The notes under the pieces were generated by a model. It searched no databases, was not told the DNA's origin, and saw only the letters and a program-made list of their open reading frames with translations. From an uncultured Geobacter sp. (lineage in GTDB: Bacteria; Desulfobacterota; Desulfuromonadia; Geobacterales; CAIOGM01), in NCBI GenBank assembly GCA_903902855.1, contig CAIUWK010000106.1:1-33541 (forward strand): a stretch of 33,541 nt of DNA. Direction: 5' to 3'. Made by a program: the position numbers and the translations under genes. How positions within the stretch are numbered: the first letter of the stretch is position 1; the number at the start of each line of letters is the position of its first letter. Shown here in pieces: positions 26,285 through 33,541 of the stretch.

Positions 26285-26726
26285 CCGTTGAGGAGATCAT
26301 CTTGCAATGGGAGTCCAGGAGCGATTTGAAGGAGGACTCGAACTGCTGCTTCTGCCGGCGCAGATCCTGGAGTTCGGAGCGGAGTTCCATCAAGCGCGCT
26401 TCGGCGGTGGAGAGGAGCTTTTCACCCTGAAGCTCCGCTTCGGTGATGATCAGGTTCGCCTCTTTCTGGGCGTTGCTCTTCATATCCTCGGTGATCCGGT
26501 GGGCGGCCAGCATGGTCTCGCGCAGCGCCTTTTCCCGGTTATTCATCTCGTCCAGTTCGGTCAGCGCCCTCCGGTTCTGCTCTCTCAGGTCGTTGTTCTC
26601 CCGGATGAGCTGCTCCATCTCCTGGCTCACCTGTTGGAGAAAGCCGTCCACCTCGTCGGGGTCCAATCCTCCGAAGAGCCGCCCCTTGAACTGCTGCTGC
26701 AGGATATCCAGCGGGGTAATGTTCAT
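26277..26726 (-). CDS. DivIVA-domain coiled-coil protein
   Basis: This 149-residue protein starts with the DivIVA lipid-binding region (I-T-P-L-D-I-L-Q-Q-Q-F, then G-G-L-D-P-D-E-V-D-G-F-L) and continues as a coiled coil (about 35-130). DivIVA proteins bind negatively curved membrane at poles and septa and recruit division or polar factors. The start codon overlaps the yggT stop (ATGA). Gram-positive bacteria also keep a YggT-type gene (ylmG) beside divIVA, which supports the assignment. Its role outside Gram-positives is less well described. Confidence 0.92.
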   Translation of the reverse strand: MNITPLDILQQQFKGRLFGGLDPDEVDGFLQQVSQEMEQLIRENNDLREQNRRALTELDEMNNREKALRETMLAAHRITEDMKSNAQKEANLIITEAELQGEKLLSTAEARLMELRSELQDLRRQKQQFESSFKSLLDSHCKMISSTDE

Positions 26727-27040
26727 GGGAAGACCCCCGTGCCGGTTTTCAGCGACCAGGCCAGCCCCACCACCGAGGTCACCACAAACCGTTGCAGGAA
26801 CTGGACGGCCAGGAGAACTGCCAGGGGAGAAAGGTCTATCCCCCCAAGGTCCGGCAGCAGGGAGCGGACCCGGTAGAGAACCGGCTCCGTGGCCCGGTAG
26901 AGGAATCTTACGATGGGATTGTACGGATCAGGGTTGACCCATGAGATGATGGCCCGGCCGATGATGACGTACGTATAGAGGGTCAGAAAGATATCGGTGA
27001 TTTTGGCGAAGGCGAGCAGCAGATTGGCGATGATGAACAT
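26723..27040 (-). CDS. yggT: YggT-family membrane protein
   Basis: This 105-residue protein has two hydrophobic segments (about 3-35 and 70-93) around the conserved I-I-G-R-A-I-I-S-W and P-x-x-x-x-V-R-S-L-L-P motifs of the YggT/YlmG family. Members are linked to cell shape and to chloroplast division or thylakoid membrane organisation in plants. ATG 27040 has GAGGA five nt upstream. It is the first gene of yggT-divIVA-yggU, transcribed from a promoter set within the preceding gene's terminator. Confidence 0.93.
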   Translation of the reverse strand: MFIIANLLLAFAKITDIFLTLYTYVIIGRAIISWVNPDPYNPIVRFLYRATEPVLYRVRSLLPDLGGIDLSPLAVLLAVQFLQRFVVTSVVGLAWSLKTGTGVFP

Positions 27041-27075
27041 GGATTCCTCGGAAAAGCAGTTGATGCAACGGCATA

Positions 27076-27105
27076 TTTATACAGAAGAAGGGGTTTCCCT
27101 GTCAA
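27076..27105 (-). promoter_or_regulatory. Promoter of yggT-divIVA-yggU, nested in a terminator
   Basis: On the minus strand TTGACA (27105-27100) and TATAAA (27081-27076) are 18 nt apart. The -35 box is in the loop of the hairpin that ends the upstream dehydrogenase transcript, and the leader to the ATG at 27040 is about 30 nt. Confidence 0.65.
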
Positions 27106-27117
27106 GGAGGGAAACCC
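27091..27117 (-). terminator. Terminator of the beta-hydroxyacid dehydrogenase gene
   Basis: The 10-bp perfect arms 27091-27100 and 27108-27117 (GGGTTTCCCT / AGGGAAACCC) enclose a 7-nt loop. On the minus strand they are followed by CTTCTTCT, an imperfect T-rich tail. The stop codon of the dehydrogenase is 7 nt upstream. Confidence 0.7.
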
Positions 27118-27123
27118 TGCGAA

Positions 27124-27984
27124 TCAGCGCAGCGTCTTGAACAGGGCGGAGAAGTCTTCCTCCCCAAGCCCCGCCCGGCGGGCTCCTTTGAAGAGTTCAT
27201 TCACCGCTGCCGTGCAGGGGAGCGGTTGCGCCAGCCGGTCTCCCAGATCCAGGGCAAGACGGAGATCCTTCTGCATATGCTTCAGCGGGAAGGCAGTGCT
27301 GTATGAGTCGGCAAGGATGCCGGCCCCCTTGAGCCGGAACAGGGGGTTGGCCAGGGCGCCCGCATCCAGAATGTCCAAAATGTCCGCCAGGTTGAGTTCT
27401 CCCTTTTCCCCCAGGGCCAGCCCCTCGCAGAACGCCGCCAGCATCCCCCCCATGATCATGTTCACCACGATCTTCATTCGGGCGCCGTTCCCCACGGCTC
27501 CCAGATGGAGGATCTTTTTTCCCAGCTTCTCCAGGCAGGGGAGGGCTTCATCAAAGAGACTCCGGTCGCCGGCAGCGAGGATGATGAGACTCCCCTCCTC
27601 CGCCGGTTTTTTGCTCCCGGAGACCGGAGCCTCCAGGTATCTGCCACCCCTGGCGGTGAGCGCCGCGGAGATATCCTGACTCGTTGCCGCGTCCACGGTG
27701 GAAAAGTCCACATATCCTTTCCTCGTCGTTGTAGCCGCAAGAACGCCGTCATCGCCGAAGCAGACCTCCCGGGCTGCCGCCGGATCGGCCAGCATGGCGA
27801 AGGTGATGTCACAGCGGGCCATCACCGCAGCAGGAGTGGGGGCCAGGGTGGCGCCCAGTTGCTCCAGTTCCCCGCTCTTCCCGGGAGTCCGGTTCCAGAG
27901 CGTGACCGGATACCCGGCCTGCAGCAGATTGCGGGCCATTGCCGTCCCCATGATGCCGAGACCGAGAAAACCGAACTGTTTCAT
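27124..27984 (-). CDS. Beta-hydroxyacid dehydrogenase (succinic semialdehyde / glyoxylate reductase type)
   Basis: This 286-residue protein has the Rossmann motif G8-L-G10-I-M-G13, N31-R32-T33 after the second strand (which favours NADPH over NADH), the substrate motif V-S-G-S (121-124) and catalytic K171 in G-A-R-M-K-I-V-V-N. The family includes 3-hydroxyisobutyrate dehydrogenase, tartronate semialdehyde reductase and, in Geobacter, a succinic semialdehyde reductase. The NRT motif and context make the last most likely. ATG 27984 has a strong AGGAGG ribosome-binding site. It lies 67 nt after the TIGR02757 gene, the gap being largely a short repeat element, and is closed by its own terminator. 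Confidence 0.88.
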   Translation of the reverse strand: MKQFGFLGLGIMGTAMARNLLQAGYPVTLWNRTPGKSGELEQLGATLAPTPAAVMARCDITFAMLADPAAAREVCFGDDGVLAATTTRKGYVDFSTVDAATSQDISAALTARGGRYLEAPVSGSKKPAEEGSLIILAAGDRSLFDEALPCLEKLGKKILHLGAVGNGARMKIVVNMIMGGMLAAFCEGLALGEKGELNLADILDILDAGALANPLFRLKGAGILADSYSTAFPLKHMQKDLRLALDLGDRLAQPLPCTAAVNELFKGARRAGLGEEDFSALFKTLR

Positions 27985-28008
27985 CTGTGTCCTCCTGAGT
28001 TGTATGAG

Positions 28009-28086
28009 CTTCGACTTCGCTCAGCCGTCGTTCGACTACGCTCAGCCGACTCTATTTCCCTTTGCGCGGTCCCTGAGCGGAGCCGA
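28009..28086. repeat. Short palindromic repeat element, partly coding
   Basis: Two direct copies of a 19-bp unit (28009-28027 and 28030-28048, core TTCGACTnCGCTCAGCCG) stand 21 bp apart. A third, inverted and diverged copy follows (28073-28086, 12 of 14 core positions). Units of this TTCGACT..GCTCAG type occur as scattered palindromic repeats in many bacterial genomes. The inverted copy lies inside the 3' end of the TIGR02757-type gene and supplies its last residues. Confidence 0.65.
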
Positions 28087-28978
28087 GGGGGCCGCTGCAT
28101 ACCGGCGCCACCCCGCAGACGGTGCATGGTTCACGGCTTTTCCCGTCACACCCTTCCGATATCCCCAGGTGACAGAGGGAAAAATCATACTTTACCGGGT
28201 CGTCGGGGTCAAGCTCCCACAGTCGGGCCGTGATCTCCCTGGCCATTTTCCAATCCGCCTGGTTTCTGGAGGTAAGAGCGAGGGAGCGGGCGATACGGCG
28301 GATATGCAGATCCACCGGAACAATCAGCTGGGACGGCGAGATCCCCTGCCAGAGCCCCAGATCGATGCCGTCATCGGGGCGCACCACCCACCGGAGGAAC
28401 ATGCAGAGTCGTTTGCAGGCGCTTCCCGAGGCGGGTGAGGGGAAGAAAAAGGGGAAGTACGAGTCAGGGGGAATCCCCTTCTCGCCGAAGATGGGGCCAT
28501 ACTCCAGGCCGAGAATCGCCGCACTGAAGGCCGTGAGCGTTCCGGTGATGTCAGGGGCCGCCGGATCGTGGCAGCGGCAAAAGAACGCCTCAATGCTCCC
28601 TGACTCCTCCAGCATCCGGCGCAGAGCCAGGAGGAGGGCGCAGAGGTCACGGCCGTCGTTGAAGCGGTGTTTGAATCCGGCAAAGTGACGTGCCCCTTCT
28701 TCCGGGTCGAACCGTTCCACGTAACGCCGGGGGGAGGGACCCATCATCCGGAAGATGCCGTCCAGGCTCTTGAGGATGATCTTCACGTTGCCGTAGGCAA
28801 AGGCCGAGGAGATGAGCGCGGCCACCTCCCGGTCCCCGGCGTCGGCGAACCTCCGGCTTCGGGAGAGGGGGTCGTTCTCCAGGTGCTGCTGGGACCGGTT
28901 GGCGTAGAGGGTGTCCAGCAACGGCTTGAGATCGGGAGAGAGAGGCGTTTTCTCAATGATGGAGAGGCGCGGAGACAT
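28052..28978 (-). CDS. TIGR02757-type (DUF2400) protein
   Basis: This protein of about 308 residues has the family's R-F-A/R-x-x-x-D-x-E-V-A-A-L-I-S-S-A-F-A-Y-G-N segment near residues 45-65. The helix-hairpin-helix-glycosylase-like centre contains V-D-L-H-I-R-R-I-A-R. A C-terminal cysteine set (C-H-L-G-I, G-C, P-C-T-V-C, V-C) resembles the iron-sulfur loop of endonuclease III relatives. No activity has been assigned to the family that I know of. The last residues (S-G-P-L-G-S-A-Q-G-P-R-K-G-K) come from a palindromic repeat and probably replace or extend the original end. ATG 28978 is used; TTG 29006-29008 would add 10 residues. Neither has a clear ribosome-binding site. It precedes the dehydrogenase gene on the same strand. 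Confidence 0.82.
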   Translation of the reverse strand: MSPRLSIIEKTPLSPDLKPLLDTLYANRSQQHLENDPLSRSRRFADAGDREVAALISSAFAYGNVKIILKSLDGIFRMMGPSPRRYVERFDPEEGARHFAGFKHRFNDGRDLCALLLALRRMLEESGSIEAFFCRCHDPAAPDITGTLTAFSAAILGLEYGPIFGEKGIPPDSYFPFFFPSPASGSACKRLCMFLRWVVRPDDGIDLGLWQGISPSQLIVPVDLHIRRIARSLALTSRNQADWKMAREITARLWELDPDDPVKYDFSLCHLGISEGCDGKSREPCTVCGVAPVCSGPLGSAQGPRKGK

Positions 28979-29188
28979 GGCCGACAGTATACCCGCATCA
29001 GCGGTCAATAGCCACCGAAAGGAGCGGTGCGAGAACTCGGCTTCGGGAGTAGCGGGCGGCTGTTTCCTTTTGCAGATTTTCCGCCGGAGGGGTATGATTC
29101 TCCCTGCCGAACTTAAGTTTTCTCCGGTTTCCCCGGAGTTGCCGAAAAAAACTCGTAACTGTTCAGCTCAATGCAGATGCGCGACTAT
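28979..29188. other. Non-coding stretch left of the palindromic element
   Basis: No gene is apparent. The segment contains a TATACT box 7 nt before ATG 28978 on the minus strand, possibly the -10 of the TIGR02757 gene, but with no matching -35. A small CTCCGG/CCGGAG hairpin lies near 29113-29130. Otherwise I see nothing interpretable. Confidence 0.3.
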
Positions 29189-29296
29189 CGTAACCCCTCC
29201 TGTCCTCCCCTTAACCCAAGGGGAGGGACGCTTGTATTGATTCCGGTGGCAGAACGTTCCCCCTCTTGAGACAAGAGGGGGACAGGAGGAGTTATG
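29189..29296. repeat. Palindromic element with nested hairpins (MITE-like)
   Basis: Outer arms 29189-29205 and 29280-29296 pair at 15 of 17 positions. Within them are two clean hairpins: 29204-29212 with 29218-29226 (9 bp), and 29259-29268 with 29272-29281 (10 bp). The length of about 108 bp, lack of coding capacity and nested symmetry fit a small non-autonomous mobile element or a large folded RNA/DNA repeat. It is 60 nt upstream of the secreted GH44 gene. The short segment 29297-29355 holds a weak TTGCAA-type motif and no sure promoter. Confidence 0.6.
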
Positions 29297-29355
29297 ATGA
29301 CCGAGTTGCAAGAGTGTTGAATAGTTGCAAAAACTCAACCATTTGTGAGGGCATC

Positions 29356-32300
29356 ATGAACAGTCGATTTTGCAGCACTGGTTTCGCGGTCATCATCGTC
29401 TGTATCATGATGCTTTCTCTCTTCAGCATACCGACAGCGGTGATTGCGGGGAGTCCGGGGATTTCAACAACATTTTTTGACGATACTCAATTGCATCATT
29501 CCGTTGTCACTCGCAGTGATGCGCAACTCAATTTTGATTGGGGAAGCAGTTCCCCTGCCTCATCCGTTCCCGCAGACGGCTTCTCCGCTCGTTTTCAGGC
29601 GTATCTCACCGTCCCCGTAAGTGGCGAGTATCAATTTGTCGTGGCGTCCGATGATGGCGCGATCTTTTTTTTCAAGGGACAGATGGCGCTTTACGACTGG
29701 AATCCTCATGCGCTTACCGAAAACACAACCGCAACCTTCAACTTGACTGCCGGAGTCCGGTATCCCCTGGAGCTTTTTTATTTCGACTACGGCGGAAACG
29801 CCACGGTTCAGCTCTACCTCAAGCCTGTTACCGGTTCCCCCTATATTATTCCAGCCGACTATTTTTCGCTCCCCGATGAGAGCTTCCCCGCCCGCGATCT
29901 GGCGACGTTCAACTTCACGCGGCTTGATCCTGACGGTAGTTTGCCGCTCTACACCGATTCCCTGGCGCCCAATTGGTACGACTGGTCCTATGCAACGGTC
30001 ACTACCACCTACACCTCCACTGTTCACAGCGGAAGCAACGCTATTCGTGCGGACCTGGATGGATGGGGCGCATTCTCTCCCTTTTTCAGTAATGGTCAAG
30101 ACTGGTCACAGCCTGACTATCGCGGCCTCTCCACGCGCGGCTTTGATCGGTTGAGTTTCTGGGTTCATCGCGGCGACTCGGCAGGGGGACAGAGTGTCGG
30201 CGTACAACTCTCCGATGTCTTGCCCGGCTGGGAATGGCGTCATCGTTCTCAGTTCACGGTTCCGACGGACAATGAGTGGCATGAGATCATCATTCCTCTC
30301 AGCGAACTCGATGGTATCGACATCGGTCTCACGCGCCTGGCATGGCTTGGCAACGGCAATCAGACCGATGCCATCCTGCTTGATGATATTCGCCTGCTTC
30401 CCGCGGCCTCGCCGACAGCTGCTCCTCGCGACCCGACGACCACTACCGCCGATTTCTCCTGGCTGTATCGCGATGAGCGCAATGCGACGCTGAGCAGCTC
30501 ATGGAACGAGGAGCACCGTTTGCAAGGTGGAACTCCCGGCCATGGCGCATTCTCTCTGGCGGCCCGTTTTCTCTGGTATGGCGCTCTCCAATTCCGCCCG
30601 TTGGAGTATGTCTGGAATAATCCACCTCCCTTCACCCTGCAAAACGCCAACACCCTTGTCTTCTCCCTCAATCGCGGCGCAAATGACAATCCCGATCAAC
30701 TCTACTACGTCTACGGTCTCGATAAAAACGGGGAGGTGAGCTTCAAGGCCCCCCTTACCAGGTACCTTGCCGGAGGCGTCTTTGATCTCGATCCGGCCAC
30801 CTGGCAGGAAGTAGCCGTTCCTGTTCATCATTTGCGTGGTGCAAGCGACGCACTGTATGCCGTCGGTATTCAGGAGATGAGCGGCGTCAACGGGGTGACC
30901 GGCGATTGGCTCTATCTCGATGAGGTGCGCTTCGAATATCGGGTGCCGGCGGCAACGTTGTTGCTGTATACCGGTTCTCTTACCTCCCCCTGGAGTGCGG
31001 ACGGTTCATGGGATACCACTTTTGATCTTGCAAATTCTTCTCCTGTTCATGGTGCTACGAGTTCCATCGCCGTCACGCAGGGTGCCGCGTGGGGCGGACT
31101 CTATCTGCAGACGAATGTGCCTTTCAATGCTCTTGATGTGCGGAAAGTATCGTTTTGGATCCATGGCGGAACCGCCGGAGGACAAAAAATCGAGGTCTGG
31201 GTTCGTGATGGCGCCAATGTGGCGAGTAACCATGTGGCGATCCCTCCTCCCACCGCCAATAGCTGGAGCCTGGTGGAAATCCCTTTTTCCGAATTCGGCA
31301 ACCCAACCTCGGTAAGCGCCATCGTCTGGCAGGACGCCAGCGGCGCAGCGCAAGCCACGTTTTATCTCGCCGACATCACCCTTTCCACGACGCCACCAAC
31401 ATCCCCTCCACCGTTGCCTCCGCAATCGGGTCCGGCTCTGAGCGTGGAGCTCTCTGCCGACGTTCATCCCATCAGCCCCTACATTTACGGGATGAACTTT
31501 GCCAATGAAGCCATTGCCGCGGAGTTACGGTTACCTGTCCGCCGCTGGGGGGGGAATGGGACCACACGCTATAACTGGCAAACCGACACCTCCAGTCATG
31601 CCGGTGACTGGTATTTCGAAAATATCCCGGAAGATAATACCGATCCTGCCGCGTTGCCCAACGGTTCCGCGGCTGATCGTTTCATCGAGCAGAATCAGCG
31701 GACCAAAACGGCGAGCCTGCTCACGGTCCCCTTGATCGGTTGGACCCCCAAAGCGCGGGATTATTCCTGCGGCTTCAGCGTTACCAAGTATGGCCCACAA
31801 CAGTCGGTTGATCCCTGGAGATCCGACTGCGGCAATGGTCGTCATCCTGATGGGACAACTCTCAGCGGGAATGATCCGTCGGATACCAGTAGCGCCATCG
31901 GTCCCGATTTCGTCACGGCATGGATCAATCATGTGAATACAACATATGGCGGAGTTCATTTCTACAATCTGGATAACGAGCCGATGCTCTGGAACAGCAC
32001 CCATCGCGACGTGCATCCTGATCCTGTCACCTATGATGAGCTGCGTGACCGAACCTACGCGTACGCTTCCGCCGTCAAAGCCGTTGATCCCGGGGCAAAG
32101 ACGCTGGGCCCCGTTGTCTGGGGGTGGTGCGCCTATTTCTATTCCGCTGCCGATGGCTGCACTCCCGGTGCGGATCGTCAAGCCCATGACAACCTCGACT
32201 TCGTGGAGTGGTATCTCCAGCAGATGCGCGGCTACGAGCAACAGCATGGCGTCCGGATTCTGGATTACCTGGATGTTCACAGTTATCCGCAAGGCAATGG

Positions 32301-33541
32301 GGTGTTTTCCGACAGCTTGGGGAGCACATCGGTACAGGCCGCGCGGTTGCGCTCGACGCGTCAACTTTGGGATAGATCATATGCCGATGAAAGCTGGATC
32401 GCTCAACCGGTGTATCTCATCCCGCGCATGAAGCAATGGGCCGATACGTATCCAGGCACAAAACTTGCCGTCAGCGAATATGGCTGGGGTGCTCTCGGAT
32501 ACATGAACGGTGCGTTGGCGCAAGCCGACATCCTGGGGATCTTCGGCCGCGAAGGGCTCGATCTGGCGACTCTGTGGGGAACTCCCACCGATGCCGACGT
32601 GCCCGGTATTTTTGCCTTTCGCATGTATCGCAATTACGACGGCGCAGGGAGCGCCTTTGGCGAAACAAGCGTGCATGCCGTGAGTACCGATCAGGATAAG
32701 CTGGCGATTTATGCGGCCCGGCGAAGTGGTGACGGCGCCCTGACCCTGACGGTCATCAACAAGAGCACGGGGAGTCTCATCAGCACGGTGGGGATAAGCG
32801 GCTACTCTTCCCAAGCAGTGGCGTCAGCCTATCGCTACAGTTCGGCCAATCTGCATGCTATTGAGAAGCTTGCCGATCAGGCGATCACGGCTCAAGGTTT
32901 CAGCGCCACCTTCCCCGCCTCCTCCATCACGCTCTTTGTCATCCCGCTACCCCCCTGCACGGTCACCTTTGACAGTAACGGTGGGAGCTCGGTCGCCGGT
33001 CAAGACGTCGTCTGCGGCGGTACCGCCTTGACGCCGACTGCACCGGTCAAGGCCGGCAACACATTTGCCGGATGGTACCGTGATGTCGCACTTACGATCG
33101 CTTTCGACTTCACCACTCCGATCCAGACCGCTACAACTCTCTACGCGAAGTGGACCCCCATGTGTGCCGTCACTGCGTCGCTCACCAATGGCAACGGTAC
33201 GGTGACCCCGCTTACCCAGTGGGTGAGCTTTGGCGGTTTGGCCTCCATTACCATTAAGCCAAACACCGGCTTCAAGATTGCCGGCATCATCGACAACGGC
33301 AGCGCAATCACCCTCCTCACCTCTCCGTACGTCATCACCAACGTGACCGCGAACCACGCTCTGGTCGTCACCTTTGCAACCTCCACCTCCCCCACGATCG
33401 CCAGCTTCACCCCGTTAACCGGAATGGTGGGGGGGAAGGTGACCATCACCGGGACAAATCTGGGGAACGCTGCCGTGACCTTTAACGGCATTGCCGCCAC
33501 GGTGGTCACGAATAGCGCCACATCCCTCTCCGTCACGGTCC
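29356..33541 (+). CDS. Secreted multidomain GH44 glycoside hydrolase (incomplete at right edge)
   Basis: The frame is open for 1395 codons and runs off the window. A signal peptide (about 1-31, ending A-V-I-A) is followed by a PA14-like domain (about 36-158), three beta-sandwich modules resembling carbohydrate-binding CBM/galactose-binding folds (about 186-348, 362-530 and 534-679) and a proline linker. A GH44 catalytic region (about 695-1196), a Listeria-Bacteroides repeat (about 1198-1268, with A-G-W-Y and L-Y-A-K-W), a G-T-V-T-P-type bacterial repeat and the start of an IPT/TIG domain come next. Predicted catalytic glutamates are E875 in L-D-N-E-P and E1041 in V-S-E-Y-G-W-G. Known GH44 enzymes hydrolyse beta-1,4-glucans such as cellulose, xyloglucan or mannan. 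ATG 29356 has GAGGG about 4 nt upstream. It is alone on its strand here. Confidence 0.85.
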   Translation, partial: MNSRFCSTGFAVIIVCIMMLSLFSIPTAVIAGSPGISTTFFDDTQLHHSVVTRSDAQLNFDWGSSSPASSVPADGFSARFQAYLTVPVSGEYQFVVASDDGAIFFFKGQMALYDWNPHALTENTTATFNLTAGVRYPLELFYFDYGGNATVQLYLKPVTGSPYIIPADYFSLPDESFPARDLATFNFTRLDPDGSLPLYTDSLAPNWYDWSYATVTTTYTSTVHSGSNAIRADLDGWGAFSPFFSNGQDWSQPDYRGLSTRGFDRLSFWVHRGDSAGGQSVGVQLSDVLPGWEWRHRSQFTVPTDNEWHEIIIPLSELDGIDIGLTRLAWLGNGNQTDAILLDDIRLLPAASPTAAPRDPTTTTADFSWLYRDERNATLSSSWNEEHRLQGGTPGHGAFSLAARFLWYGALQFRPLEYVWNNPPPFTLQNANTLVFSLNRGANDNPDQLYYVYGLDKNGEVSFKAPLTRYLAGGVFDLDPATWQEVAVPVHHLRGASDALYAVGIQEMSGVNGVTGDWLYLDEVRFEYRVPAATLLLYTGSLTSPWSADGSWDTTFDLANSSPVHGATSSIAVTQGAAWGGLYLQTNVPFNALDVRKVSFWIHGGTAGGQKIEVWVRDGANVASNHVAIPPPTANSWSLVEIPFSEFGNPTSVSAIVWQDASGAAQATFYLADITLSTTPPTSPPPLPPQSGPALSVELSADVHPISPYIYGMNFANEAIAAELRLPVRRWGGNGTTRYNWQTDTSSHAGDWYFENIPEDNTDPAALPNGSAADRFIEQNQRTKTASLLTVPLIGWTPKARDYSCGFSVTKYGPQQSVDPWRSDCGNGRHPDGTTLSGNDPSDTSSAIGPDFVTAWINHVNTTYGGVHFYNLDNEPMLWNSTHRDVHPDPVTYDELRDRTYAYASAVKAVDPGAKTLGPVVWGWCAYFYSAADGCTPGADRQAHDNLDFVEWYLQQMRGYEQQHGVRILDYLDVHSYPQGNGVFSDSLGSTSVQAARLRSTRQLWDRSYADESWIAQPVYLIPRMKQWADTYPGTKLAVSEYGWGALGYMNGALAQADILGIFGREGLDLATLWGTPTDADVPGIFAFRMYRNYDGAGSAFGETSVHAVSTDQDKLAIYAARRSGDGALTLTVINKSTGSLISTVGISGYSSQAVASAYRYSSANLHAIEKLADQAITAQGFSATFPASSITLFVIPLPPCTVTFDSNGGSSVAGQDVVCGGTALTPTAPVKAGNTFAGWYRDVALTIAFDFTTPIQTATTLYAKWTPMCAVTASLTNGNGTVTPLTQWVSFGGLASITIKPNTGFKIAGIIDNGSAITLLTSPYVITNVTANHALVVTFATSTSPTIASFTPLTGMVGGKVTITGTNLGNAAVTFNGIAATVVTNSATSLSVTV

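Overview
The window looks like chromosome of a GC-rich, Gram-negative, delta-proteobacterial organism, most likely of the Geobacter/Desulfuromonadales group. This is inferred from the gene content: sensor kinases with an N-terminal receiver in a c-di-GMP cascade, a metF-metH pair, a DivIVA/YggT/DUF167 cluster, a beta-hydroxyacid dehydrogenase of the succinic-semialdehyde-reductase type, and a long secreted protein with bacterial-repeat and IPT-like domains. No rRNA, tRNA, CRISPR array, transposase or phage gene was seen. No database search was possible.

Layout. 1-460 holds hairpin-forming sequence and the 5' remnant of htpX, cut off after about 35 codons. 502-2536 (minus) carries a small rhodanese, a fatty-acid-hydroxylase-family membrane protein and two small unknown genes. 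2901-8904 (plus) is a tightly packed signalling operon: a PAS-PAS-GAF histidine kinase, two related REC-PAS-histidine kinases, and a REC-GGDEF diguanylate cyclase with an inhibitory site. 8914-11006 (minus) meets it tail to tail with a family 2 glycosyltransferase and a PilZ protein. 11095-18616 (minus) is mostly housekeeping: metH, metF, a coiled-coil membrane protein, acyP and ligA. 18765-22494 (minus) holds a lipoprotein and a large AsmA-like protein whose mRNA may be leaderless. 22649-25440 (plus) holds a TonB-dependent receptor and a class I glutamine amidotransferase. 25587-28978 (minus) holds rpsT (UUG start), DUF167, DivIVA, YggT, a beta-hydroxyacid dehydrogenase and a TIGR02757-type protein. 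From 29356 to the right edge (plus) runs an unfinished gene of at least 1395 codons for a secreted PA14 / carbohydrate-binding / GH44 / repeat protein.

How the genes may work together. The signalling operon reads as a chain in which each kinase could phosphorylate the receiver at the front of the next protein, ending in c-di-GMP synthesis. The facing PilZ-glycosyltransferase pair offers a plausible c-di-GMP-controlled surface polysaccharide output. This link is an inference from gene order. metF and metH supply and use methyl-tetrahydrofolate for methionine synthesis. YggT and DivIVA suggest a division or polar-growth cluster.

The most interesting signals are the receiver-kinase chain with a ten-G tract in its first gene, the promoter nested in a terminator at 27076-27117, a repeat element that has become the C-terminus of a coding gene (28009-28086), the leaderless-looking asmA-type gene, and the multidomain GH44 protein that follows a palindromic element.
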